Part shown: positions 1 through 6,893 of the stretch, in pieces
Layout: every line of letters starts with the position of its first letter
Numbering within the stretch: the first letter of the stretch is position 1
Source: DASUCS01 sp041166365
GTDB taxonomy: Bacteria > Actinomycetota > Acidimicrobiia > Acidimicrobiales > JACDCH01
Length of the DNA: 19,877 nt
Assembly (NCBI GenBank): GCA_041166365.1
Contig: JBEEFX010000063.1
Span: 1-19,877 of the forward strand
Direction: 5' to 3'
Made by a program: the position numbers and the translations under genes
Notes under the pieces: generated by a model
The model's database searches: none
What the model saw: only the letters and a program-made list of their open reading frames with translations
What the model was told of the DNA's origin: nothing

Positions 1-372
1 CTCGGCATCCTCGAAGCGCGCCAGGTCGACTGGCTCCCACTCCTACGGTCGAACGTGGTCGACCTCCATCCCCTGCTCTTCGGCGTCTACGCCGACATCG
101 TCTATCACCACGGCGCCGGATTCCGCCGGCCGATCCTCCGAGTCGACACGAAGAACCGCGACCTGCGCGGCACCCTGCCGACGGGCGCTCGTGGCCTCGT
201 CGCTCGGGCATGGCGCTCGGCTCGGTTGCGCGCCCGGCGGGCGAAGGCGAGCCGTACACAGGCCCTCGCGGAAGAAGTGTTCGCGCGCATCCAGAACGAC
301 CCAGACTTCGTGTACGAGTTCACCGGCGGGCCGCGGGCATCGACGACGTTGCGGCGGCCGTCCAGGCCGTAG
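1..372 (+). CDS. C-terminal part of an unidentified protein (5' end outside window)
   Basis: The plus-strand frame is open from base 1 to a TAG at 370-372, giving the last 123 residues of a protein whose start is not in the window. The most distinctive part is an aromatic stretch, LFGVYADIVYHHGAGFR, followed by an arginine- and alanine-rich helix and a tail ending FVYEFTGG then a Pro/Arg-rich end. I associate the HPLLFGVYxDxVYHHGAGFR type of segment with C-terminal parts of glycosyltransferase-like proteins, but cannot confirm that here. Its neighbours are sulfotransferases and a glycosyltransferase, which fits a glycan role. It converges on the next gene with only 10 bp between the two stop codons. 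The reading frame is well supported; the function is not. Confidence 0.6.
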   Translation, partial: LGILEARQVDWLPLLRSNVVDLHPLLFGVYADIVYHHGAGFRRPILRVDTKNRDLRGTLPTGARGLVARAWRSARLRARRAKASRTQALAEEVFARIQNDPDFVYEFTGGPRASTTLRRPSRP

Positions 373-382
373 CCCCGCCAGG

Positions 383-1255
383 TCACTCGGCGGGCGCCGT
401 CCAGTCGTACCTCGTGCCCAGCAACGCGTAGAGGCGCTCGTTGAACGGCGCGAAGTGGCGCGCCAGCAGCTGACGGGTGTCCTCCGGCATGTGCTCCTCG
501 TGGCCAGGGTTGAACACCGTGAACGTGGCGTCGTCGCTGGCGCGCGGCGACGCGCCGAGCCACTGCACCACCTCGCGCACCACGGCCGCCGGCTCCCGGA
601 ACAGGCGCTCGCTCTGGACGATCAGGAGGCGCGATCGGCCTGCCGCGGCGATCCAGCGTTCGAGTTGTTCCACGTACTCGCCGCGCGCGAGGTACGTCAT
701 GTGCCGGAATTCCTTCAGCGTGTGGGGATCCTGGCCCTTCGCGGCGAGACGCGCCGCCTCGAGGCGCCCCGGTTCCGCGGCGGCCGCTTCGGCGAGTGAC
801 AACGGCTCCACGCCGAGCCGCACCGCACCGCGCCAATGCGAGAACGCGCGCTCGACGGGATCGCGTAGCAGGGCCACGAAACGACTCGACGACGGAAGCG
901 CGGCCGTGACGCGCTCCGGCGCAGTCGGATCGAACAGCAGATACGGCGTGGCCTCACCGGCGAGCCATCGTCGCTTGCGCCAGGGCAGAGCCAAGGGGAA
1001 GTGGGCGCGGTACCACTCGACTGGTCGGTGGCGCTGAAGGTCGAAGTAGTGGATCTCCTTGCGCTCCGCCGGGCGGATGCGCGGCTCGGCATTCAAGTAC
1101 TCGTACAGCGAGGTCGTCCCCGCGCGCATCGCGCCGATGATCACGAAATCCGGCAGCGGTCGTAACGACGCGGTCGCGACCCGCGCCCGCCATCGGAGCC
1201 CCGTGCGGGGTCGCAACGCCCGACCTGGTCCCGTCCTCCACTTGCCCGCCGCCAT
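383..1255 (-). CDS. Sulfotransferase family protein (PF00685 type)
   Basis: A 290-residue cytosolic sulfotransferase expected to move sulfate from PAPS to a carbohydrate or lipid hydroxyl. The 5'-phosphosulfate loop is at about 39-50 (IIGAMRAGTTSL), followed by KEIHYFD at 66-72, which is usual for the bacterial heparan-sulfate-sulfotransferase-like branch. The 3'-phosphate site is at about 129-141 (LLRDPVERAFSHW), with the conserved Arg and Ser. Length is normal for the family. The ATG at 1255 has no Shine-Dalgarno sequence, but a TACGCT hexamer lies 9 nt upstream, which suggests a leaderless mRNA. It is divergent from the next sulfotransferase gene. The substrate cannot be read from the sequence; the adjacent glycosyltransferase suggests a surface glycan or glycolipid. 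Confidence 0.9.
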   Translation of the reverse strand: MAAGKWRTGPGRALRPRTGLRWRARVATASLRPLPDFVIIGAMRAGTTSLYEYLNAEPRIRPAERKEIHYFDLQRHRPVEWYRAHFPLALPWRKRRWLAGEATPYLLFDPTAPERVTAALPSSSRFVALLRDPVERAFSHWRGAVRLGVEPLSLAEAAAAEPGRLEAARLAAKGQDPHTLKEFRHMTYLARGEYVEQLERWIAAAGRSRLLIVQSERLFREPAAVVREVVQWLGASPRASDDATFTVFNPGHEEHMPEDTRQLLARHFAPFNERLYALLGTRYDWTAPAE

Positions 1256-1264
1256 CGCGGGCGC

Positions 1265-1270
1265 AGCGTA
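1265..1270 (-). promoter_or_regulatory. -10-like hexamer (TACGCT) of the 1255 sulfotransferase gene
   Basis: TACGCT on the minus strand fits TANNNT and ends 9 nt before the ATG at 1255. There is no ribosome binding site between them, so transcription would start at or within a couple of bases of the start codon. No convincing -35 box is seen. Confidence 0.4.
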
Positions 1271-1303
1271 GACGCCTTGGTCAACGGCGGCAGGCGAGAT
1301 GGC

Positions 1304-1309
1304 TAGGTT
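1304..1309 (+). promoter_or_regulatory. -10-like hexamer (TAGGTT) supporting the start at 1317
   Basis: TAGGTT ends 7 nt before the ATG at 1317. It lies inside the coding region if the earlier ATG at 1299 is used, so it argues for the later start and for a leaderless transcript. No -35 box is evident. Confidence 0.4.
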
Positions 1310-1316
1310 GCGCGGG

Positions 1317-2126
1317 ATGGTGTCGGAGTCCGTCGCTAAGAAGCTGGAGCGGGTAGGACGGGTGGCATACGTGAACGCGCTCGCACCCTTGGCGCCCGCC
1401 CTCGGCGCGCCGGTCCGCTTCTACCTCTTGGCCACGGCCCGCTCGGGTAGCTCGCTGCTCCGCAGCATGTTGGACAGCCATCCCGACATCCGCTGCGATC
1501 CCGAGATGCTCGCCAAGTGGGGACGCCTCGTGCCGCCTGCTCGCCTCTACGCGGCGCGGTCCGTGCACGCTCGATTCCGGTACAAGGCGCACGCCTACGG
1601 ATCGAAGGCCATCGCAGACCAGGTCGCGGCGATTCCGCCTGACCATGGCGCGACGTTTCTCGCCCGGATGAACCAACGCGGGTACCGGATCATCACGGTC
1701 ACCCGCCGAGACACGCTGGCGCGCGCGATCTCCCGGCTCGAAGCGCGGCGCAGCCGGGTGTGGCAACACCGCGAGGGCGACCACCGCCACAGCGGGCCGA
1801 TCCTCGTCCGCATGGAGGAGATCGAGGCGGAGCTCAACTTCGCCGAGCACAGCCTCGAGTTCGTCGAAGCCTCCGTCAAGGAGCTGCCGCATCTCCGCGT
1901 GGTCTACGAGGACGATCTCGACACGCCTGACGCGCAGCAGGCGACATTCGACCGCCTGTGCAACGAGCTCGGGCTTCGCCGCGCCAAAGCGACCACGGAC
2001 ATCGTCCGGAGCGGCGCTCGGTCGATGCGTGACCGCATCGCCAACTACGACGAGATGATGGAATTCGTTCGCGGCTCGCGCTTCGCCGCGTACGCCGATC
2101 CCGCGCGGCGCCACAGCCAGCCGTGA
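1317..2126 (+). CDS. Sulfotransferase (Stf0/NodH-like)
   Basis: A 269-residue sulfotransferase (275 if the ATG at 1299 is used). The PAPS loop TARSGSSLL is at about 40-48, and the 3'-phosphate region VTRRDTLARAISRLEA is at about 128-143. Between them is HPDIRCDPEM, the HP-plus-acidic element seen in Stf0/NodH-like enzymes that sulfate sugars and glycolipids. I chose 1317 because TAGGTT sits 7 nt before it, neither ATG has a good Shine-Dalgarno sequence, and the shorter N-terminus better matches the paralogue at 3324-4157. The paralogy is clear: both share YEDDLxTPxAQQATxDRLC and RIANYDExME. The TGA overlaps the GTG of the glycosyltransferase by 4 nt (GTGA), so the two are almost certainly translated together. 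The acceptor is unknown but is probably made by that partner. Confidence 0.88.
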   Translation: MVSESVAKKLERVGRVAYVNALAPLAPALGAPVRFYLLATARSGSSLLRSMLDSHPDIRCDPEMLAKWGRLVPPARLYAARSVHARFRYKAHAYGSKAIADQVAAIPPDHGATFLARMNQRGYRIITVTRRDTLARAISRLEARRSRVWQHREGDHRHSGPILVRMEEIEAELNFAEHSLEFVEASVKELPHLRVVYEDDLDTPDAQQATFDRLCNELGLRRAKATTDIVRSGARSMRDRIANYDEMMEFVRGSRFAAYADPARRHSQP

Positions 2127-3373
2127 ACCATCTGCGCGCCGCGGCCCCGAGTTCCCCCACGCACCTTCTGATCGTCGAGCACCGAGCGAACCTGCGCGAG
2201 GGGCACTACATGAAGGAGCTCGAGGCCGTCGCCACCGCGGCCGCCCGCGATGGCCACCGCGTGCACGTGCTGGCCGATGATCGGCTGGCGGTCGAGGACG
2301 AGGACAGGACACTGCCCGGCATCGCGGGCGTCCACCGTGTCTCCCCGCGATGGGTGCGCGCCGCGCAGCGCGGGCAGCGCCTCTCCAAGCTCGGCCGCGG
2401 CCGGTGGTGGCTGAAGGCCGTCCTTCCGCTCCGCTACGTCGGCTACGCGTTGTTCCAGCGCGCCCTCGTCCGGGGGGTGGCGCAATGCGCCCGCGAGCTC
2501 GGCGGCGTGCCCACGCTGGTGTTGTCGTGGCATCTCCGGGTCCATTGGGCGGTTGCGCTCGCGCCGCGCACCGCGCGGTGGGCCGTGTACGAACACGCCC
2601 CCAGCAAGGGCCCTCCCGGGGTCGGCTTGCTGTCGCGCGTGTTCGGCTGGCAGGAGCGACGCCGTAGAGCAGCCGGCGGTTGGATCCGCGTCATCGCCAA
2701 CAACCCGACGGCCGAAGCTCGGTGCAAGGAGCGATCCCCCTATCTGGACTTCGTTCTGTGTCCGCTGGCAGGGGTCGTGACGCGGACATGCATCGATCGC
2801 TTGGCGGCTCGCGCCACGCTCGGGTTCCCGGCGGACGGCCGGATCGCGCTGTCGTTCGGCGTGTCTCACGACGGCAAGGACCTCGAGACGACACTGCTCG
2901 CGTTCGCCGGAGAGCAGGCACCCGGGCGGCTCGTGCTCGCCGGCGCGGGTTGCGGCCAGACCTTTCTCGACACGGTGGCCCGTCATCCCACGTTGGACTT
3001 CAGTGCGGTCACCGTGCTCGACGGACCGCAGTCCGACGAGATGAAGCGCCTGCTGCACTCCGCCGCCGACTACGTCGTGCTGAGCTACCGGCGACACCGC
3101 GACATCGACAGCGGACCGCTCGCTGATGCAATCGGCTTCGGCATACCCGTCTGCTGCTCCGACGACAGCACCGCCGGAGAGCTGGTGCGCCGCTACCAGC
3201 TCGGAATCGTCTTCGCCGCAGAGAATGCCGACGCACTACGAATTGCCGCCGATCAGATGAACGCGTTCGTGCTCGGCGACGAGGACCGGGCGCGTTACGT
3301 CGACGACTGGTCGGCGGACGGCATCAGCCGTCGACTGGTGGCGGCGACGGTTCAGTCGCGGCTCGACGCGTAG
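2123..3373 (+). CDS. Glycosyltransferase, GT4-like (GT-B fold)
   Basis: A 416-residue protein with a two-domain GT-B layout. The N-terminal half has alternating hydrophobic strands (THLLIVEH, HRVHVLADD) and an Arg-rich middle. The C-terminal Rossmann half starts near 235 with IALSFGVSHDGKDLETTLLAF, includes GRLVLAGAG, and ends with LSYRRHRDIDSGPLADAIGFGIPV around 318-341, the nucleotide-sugar-binding region typical of GT4 enzymes. It would transfer a sugar to a lipid- or glycan-linked acceptor at the cytoplasmic membrane face. It starts at a GTG overlapping the stop of the sulfotransferase by 4 nt, which implies coupled translation and a shared pathway. Its last 50 nt overlap, antisense, the end of the convergent sulfotransferase gene. 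The usual C-terminal acidic motif is present only loosely, so the donor is not predictable. Confidence 0.82.
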   Translation: MNHLRAAAPSSPTHLLIVEHRANLREGHYMKELEAVATAAARDGHRVHVLADDRLAVEDEDRTLPGIAGVHRVSPRWVRAAQRGQRLSKLGRGRWWLKAVLPLRYVGYALFQRALVRGVAQCARELGGVPTLVLSWHLRVHWAVALAPRTARWAVYEHAPSKGPPGVGLLSRVFGWQERRRRAAGGWIRVIANNPTAEARCKERSPYLDFVLCPLAGVVTRTCIDRLAARATLGFPADGRIALSFGVSHDGKDLETTLLAFAGEQAPGRLVLAGAGCGQTFLDTVARHPTLDFSAVTVLDGPQSDEMKRLLHSAADYVVLSYRRHRDIDSGPLADAIGFGIPVCCSDDSTAGELVRRYQLGIVFAAENADALRIAADQMNAFVLGDEDRARYVDDWSADGISRRLVAATVQSRLDA

Positions 3374-4157
3374 ACGCGACGGGCTCGGCCAACGCGGCGA
3401 ACGGCGACTGGCGCAGCGCTTCCATGACTTCGTCGTAGTTGGCGATGCGAGCGGGGACTTCTTCCGTACCCACGCGCACGAACCTCGGGTCGGCCGGTGC
3501 CGAGGGCAGTCCGAACGCGCTGCAGAGCCGGTCGAGTGTGGCTTGCTGAGCGGGCGGCGTTGCCAGGTCGTCTTCGTACGTCAGGGCGATGTGGGGCACT
3601 CCCTCGATCGCGGTGTCGAGGAATGCACGCTCGCGCGCTCGCTGCTCGAGCGCCTTGAACAAGTCGGCAGGTTCGATCACGATCGACCCGGACGGCACCT
3701 CCGTGCCCACCCGGTAGTGCCACTTGCCGGTCTGCAGTGCCTGCAACGCCGACACCGCCGACGCGAGCACGTCTCTGCGGCGCAAGACGATGATGTGGAA
3801 GCCGCGGCGCTGAAGCCCGCTGATGAAGGTCGAGCGCTCGGCCTCGGGCAGATCCGTCACCTGCTCGACCACGGCCTTGCAGCCATAGCCGCGCACGCGC
3901 TTCTGGATCCTGACCGCGACGGCACGCCCCTCGATGAACCTGCGGACGCGCACACCCGGCATCCTGCGCCGCAGGATCTCGGGCTCGCACCGGAGGTCGG
4001 GATGGGCGTCGAGCAGGCCCGTCAACAGCGTGCTGCCGGAGCGGGGGATGGCGATGACGATGAACCGGACGTCGGGCCCGACCAGTCGCAAGAACGGCGC
4101 CAGCCCGTAGCCGAAGGCGAGCTGCTTGACCGTCCTCAGGACCTTCGGTTTCCGCAC
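3324..4157 (-). CDS. Sulfotransferase (Stf0/NodH-like), paralogue of the 1317 gene
   Basis: A 277-residue sulfotransferase with the PAPS loop IPRSGSTLL at about 37-45, HPDLRCEPEIL just after, and a 3'-phosphate element VLRRRDVLASAVSAL at about 124-138. It aligns along its length with the plus-strand gene at 1317-2126, so this is a local inverted duplicate pair around the glycosyltransferase gene. The start is a GTG 19 bp after the stop of the sulfotransferase upstream. There is no Shine-Dalgarno sequence, but TAGCTT lies 11 nt before it. The last 15 or so residues are a Pro/Ser/Thr tail without domain content; that tail accounts for the 50-nt overlap with the convergent glycosyltransferase gene. 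The acceptor is unknown, and it could differ from that of its paralogue. Confidence 0.86.
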   Translation of the reverse strand: MRKPKVLRTVKQLAFGYGLAPFLRLVGPDVRFIVIAIPRSGSTLLTGLLDAHPDLRCEPEILRRRMPGVRVRRFIEGRAVAVRIQKRVRGYGCKAVVEQVTDLPEAERSTFISGLQRRGFHIIVLRRRDVLASAVSALQALQTGKWHYRVGTEVPSGSIVIEPADLFKALEQRARERAFLDTAIEGVPHIALTYEDDLATPPAQQATLDRLCSAFGLPSAPADPRFVRVGTEEVPARIANYDEVMEALRQSPFAALAEPVASTRRAATEPSPPPVDG

Positions 4158-4176
4158 GTCGGTGCGAAAAGCTAGC

Positions 4177-5100
4177 TCAGCGAGCAGGGCGGACGGCCCG
4201 AACCAGCCGTCGCGTGACCCGGCGAACCGCGTGCGACAGTCGAAGCCACCATGACCGGGCGCGCACCCGCGCGTCGTTGCTCAGTTCGTAGCCGGTGCTG
4301 CGGAGCGTGTCGCCGACGAGCGATTCGATGGCGGCGATGTCACGACCCTCGAGGTCGGTGCGCCAGTCGCGCAGGCCGACGGTGATGGGCCGTTCGAGTC
4401 CGGTGTGCAGGTGAGGATTCGGCTCTCCGGCCATGACTCGCTCGAAGCGCGCCTCGGGGCGCAACATCTCGGGCGCGAACGGCAGGTCGAGGAAGTTGCA
4501 GAGCTCCTCGACGATGGGCTGCGGATCGGCGACGAGCTCCTCATAGCGGATCTCGAGGTAGCGGCTCGGGCCGAGGGCCCGTCCGTCGGAGCGCCCCTGC
4601 TCGACCTGTTGCTGCCAATTCAGCGCGGCGCGCGTGATGGTGGCCGGCCCCCAATGGGCCTTCATGAGCGACGGCGCCACGTCGCGCCCGTCGCGGATGA
4701 TGTGGACGAAGCGCGCTTCGGGAAACAGCGTCGCCAGCAAGGGCAGCGACAGCACGTACCGCGGCGTCTTGTCGCCGTAGCGCGGCTTGCCGTGCGCTTC
4801 GGCATACGCGGCGAACACCCGTCGCACGGCATCGGCATAGTCGGGCGCCGGATCGGTGACGAGCGCGGCGCGGATCACCTCGGGGTCCAGCGACCAACTC
4901 GCCACCTTCGGGTGGGCGATGACGTCCTCCGCGAAGGCCGCCGCGTCGAACTGTGGTCCGGCGTGCAGAGCTTCGAGTGCCGTGACGAAGAACGACTCGG
5001 GCGGGATGGCGAGCACCGGGTTGGCATCGAGAATCGCTCGCAGCAACGTCGTGCCGGAACGTCCGCAGCCGACGACGAACGGGAAGACGGACCGGGTCAC
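4177..5100 (-). CDS. Sulfotransferase (Sulfotransfer_3 type)
   Basis: A 307-residue sulfotransferase of a third subtype. The PAPS loop GCGRSGTTLLR is at 11-21, near the N-terminus as usual for this subtype. YGDKTPRY is at 108-115, and the 3'-phosphate motif IIRDGRDVAPSLM is at about 134-146; this combination is typical of Sulfotransfer_3 (PF13469). The C-terminus is basic and Trp/Arg-rich and might associate with membrane. The start is a GTG only 7 nt after the accE stop, with no visible Shine-Dalgarno sequence, so it is likely read from the accD-accE transcript. It is followed after 19 bp by another sulfotransferase gene. Donor PAPS is assumed from the fold; no PAPS synthesis genes are in the window. 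Confidence 0.88.
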   Translation of the reverse strand: MTRSVFPFVVGCGRSGTTLLRAILDANPVLAIPPESFFVTALEALHAGPQFDAAAFAEDVIAHPKVASWSLDPEVIRAALVTDPAPDYADAVRRVFAAYAEAHGKPRYGDKTPRYVLSLPLLATLFPEARFVHIIRDGRDVAPSLMKAHWGPATITRAALNWQQQVEQGRSDGRALGPSRYLEIRYEELVADPQPIVEELCNFLDLPFAPEMLRPEARFERVMAGEPNPHLHTGLERPITVGLRDWRTDLEGRDIAAIESLVGDTLRSTGYELSNDARVRARSWWLRLSHAVRRVTRRLVRAVRPAR

Positions 5101-5107
5101 GGCGTCG

Positions 5108-5278
5108 CTACCAGGGTCGGTCGCGGCGGGTCGGAATGGGCTTGCTCCACCACCGACCCGCGAAACGCCAGCGCGACGTCTGCGCGCTGACGGGTTGAGC
5201 GACGACGACCGGCTTCGGCCACGCGATCTCGATGGCCGCCACGATCGCTGCGAGCTCTTCTTCGTCCGGTTGCTGCAT
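5108..5278 (-). CDS. accE: Acyl-CoA carboxylase epsilon subunit (AccE-like), 56 residues
   Basis: A small gene in the gap between accD and the sulfotransferase. It encodes 56 residues beginning MQQPDEEELAAIVAAIE and ending in a basic, Trp-rich tail with SRWRFAGRWW and a terminal DRPW. An acidic helix with LAAIVAA followed by SRWRxxGRWW is the signature of actinobacterial AccE/PccE epsilon subunits. These are non-catalytic; they hold the biotinylated alpha subunit and the carboxyltransferase beta subunit together and raise activity. The ATG at 5278 follows the accD stop by 12 nt, and a GGAG overlapping that stop codon is 9 nt upstream. Position directly after accD is the classical arrangement. 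The alpha subunit must be encoded elsewhere. Confidence 0.85.
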   Translation of the reverse strand: MQQPDEEELAAIVAAIEIAWPKPVVVAQPVSAQTSRWRFAGRWWSKPIPTRRDRPW

Positions 5279-5287
5279 CAGAGCCGG

Positions 5288-5293
5288 CTCCTA
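5288..5293 (-). promoter_or_regulatory. Ribosome binding site of accE, overlapping the accD stop
   Basis: On the minus strand TAGGAG contains both the accD stop codon TAG and a GGAG Shine-Dalgarno core, 9 nt before the accE ATG. This supports both the small gene and its translational link to accD. Confidence 0.6.
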
Positions 5294-6841
5294 GAGCGGC
5301 GAGTTGCCGTGCTTGCGCTTCGGCAGCTCTTCACGCTTCGACCGCAGGAGGTCGAAGCCGGCGATGATCTTCACCCTCGTCTCGGCCGGATCGATCACAT
5401 CGTCGACGAACCCGCGCTCCGCGGCGCCATACGGGTTGGCAAAGCGCTCGGTGTACTCCTCGACGAGCTCGGCCTTGCGGGCGTCGGGGTCGGCGGCCAT
5501 CTGGAGCTCGCGGCGGTACACGATCTCGACCGCGCCCTGCGGCCCCATGACGGCCAGCTCGGCCGACGGCCATGCGAACGCCAGGTCGGCGCCGATCGAC
5601 TTGGAGTTCATGACGACGTACGCGCCGCCGTAGGCCTTGCGCACGACGATCTGGATGCGGGGGACCGTCGACTCGCAGTAGGCGTACAGCAGCTTGGCCC
5701 CGTGCCGGATGATGCCGCCGTACTCCTGGTCGACGCCGGGAAGGAAGCCCGGCACGTCGACGAACGTGAGCAGTGGGATGTTGAACGCATCGCACGTGCG
5801 CACGAAGCGCGCGGCCTTCTCGGACGACTCGATGTCGAGCACCCCGGCGAGGTGCAACGGCTGGTTCCCCACGATGCCGACGGGATGCCCATCCATCCGC
5901 GCGAACCCGCAGAGAATGTTCGGCGCCCAGCGCGAGGCGTACTCGAAGAACTCGCCGTCGTCGACGACCGACTCGACCACCTTGTGCATGTCGTACGGCT
6001 GGTTCGGCGACGAGGGAATCAGCTCGATCAGCTCAGGACACGAACGCTGCGGATCGTCGGTCGTCGCGAACACCGGCGGATCCTCGAGGTTGTTCGCCGG
6101 CAGGAAGCTCAGTAGGTAGCGGACGTCGTCGAGACACGACTTGTCGTCCGCAGCCATGAACTGGCAGACGCCGGACTTCGATGCGTGTGTGATGGCGCCA
6201 CCGAGCTCTTGCTGCGTGACGTCCTCACCCGTCACCGTCTTCACGACGTCGGGGCCGGTGATGAACATGTACGACGTGCCGTCGACCATGAAGACGAAGT
6301 CGGTCATCGCCGGGCTGTAGACCGCGCCGCCGGCGCACGGCCCCATGATCACGCTGATCTGCGGGATGACACCGGACGACTGCACGTTCCGGTAGAAGAT
6401 GCCGCCGTAGCTGTCGAGGCTGACGACGCCCTCCTGGATCCGAGCGCCGGCACCGTCGTTGATGCCGATCACCGGCGCCCCGACCTTCTGCGCCATGTCC
6501 ATGAGCTTGTGGATCTTCTCGGCGAACACCTCGCCGAGTGCACCGCCGAAGATCGTGAAGTCCTGACTGAAGATGAACACCTTGCGGCCGTCGACCGTGC
6601 CCCAACCGGTGATGACGCCATCGGTGTACGGCCGATCGGTCGCCTCGGCCAGCCGAGTGCGGGCGAGCAGGTCGAGCTCGTGGAACGAGCCCGGGTCGAG
6701 CAGGTACTCCACCCGTTCCCTGGCGAGCATCTTGCCGCGGTCGTGCTGGCGGTGCCGGGCCGACTCGGAGCCGGCGCTGAGCGCTTGCTCCTTGCGTTTG
6801 TTGAGCTGCTCGAGCCGCTCGCTCACGGGATGTTCCGACAT
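5291..6841 (-). CDS. accD: Acyl-CoA (propionyl-CoA) carboxylase beta subunit, carboxyltransferase
   Basis: A 516-residue carboxyltransferase subunit that moves CO2 from carboxybiotin to acetyl- or propionyl-CoA. The N-terminal crotonase-like domain (about 30-280) contains INDGAGARIQEGV at 127-139 and MGPCAGGAVYSPAMTDF at 166-182, forming one oxyanion hole. The C-terminal domain (about 290-510) contains VDVPGFLPG at 361-369 and KAYGGAYVVMNSK at 402-414, forming the other. Length and motifs match the PccB/AccD5 class rather than plastid-type AccD, since there is no zinc finger. With the epimerase and Ccr in the window, propionyl-CoA to methylmalonyl-CoA is the likely reaction; substrate choice is inference. 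The ATG at 6841 has no Shine-Dalgarno sequence but has TACCCT 9 nt upstream. It is followed by accE and two sulfotransferase genes on the same strand. Confidence 0.95.
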   Translation of the reverse strand: MSEHPVSERLEQLNKRKEQALSAGSESARHRQHDRGKMLARERVEYLLDPGSFHELDLLARTRLAEATDRPYTDGVITGWGTVDGRKVFIFSQDFTIFGGALGEVFAEKIHKLMDMAQKVGAPVIGINDGAGARIQEGVVSLDSYGGIFYRNVQSSGVIPQISVIMGPCAGGAVYSPAMTDFVFMVDGTSYMFITGPDVVKTVTGEDVTQQELGGAITHASKSGVCQFMAADDKSCLDDVRYLLSFLPANNLEDPPVFATTDDPQRSCPELIELIPSSPNQPYDMHKVVESVVDDGEFFEYASRWAPNILCGFARMDGHPVGIVGNQPLHLAGVLDIESSEKAARFVRTCDAFNIPLLTFVDVPGFLPGVDQEYGGIIRHGAKLLYAYCESTVPRIQIVVRKAYGGAYVVMNSKSIGADLAFAWPSAELAVMGPQGAVEIVYRRELQMAADPDARKAELVEEYTERFANPYGAAERGFVDDVIDPAETRVKIIAGFDLLRSKREELPKRKHGNSPL

Positions 6842-6850
6842 GCGCGTCCG

Positions 6851-6856
6851 AGGGTA
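6851..6856 (-). promoter_or_regulatory. -10-like hexamer (TACCCT) of accD
   Basis: TACCCT on the minus strand ends 9 nt before the accD ATG, in the 52-bp gap after the DUF2510 gene. With no Shine-Dalgarno sequence in between, it suggests a near-leaderless accD mRNA that starts independently of the upstream gene. Confidence 0.35.
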
Positions 6857-6893
6857 GTGGACGCGAGTTTCGGCGCCCCAGTGACGGAGCGGG

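Noticed and set aside
4856..6115. Plus-strand open frame of 419 codons across the accD region
   Set aside because: It runs antisense through accD, accE and a sulfotransferase, all with clear family motifs, and shows no motif of its own.
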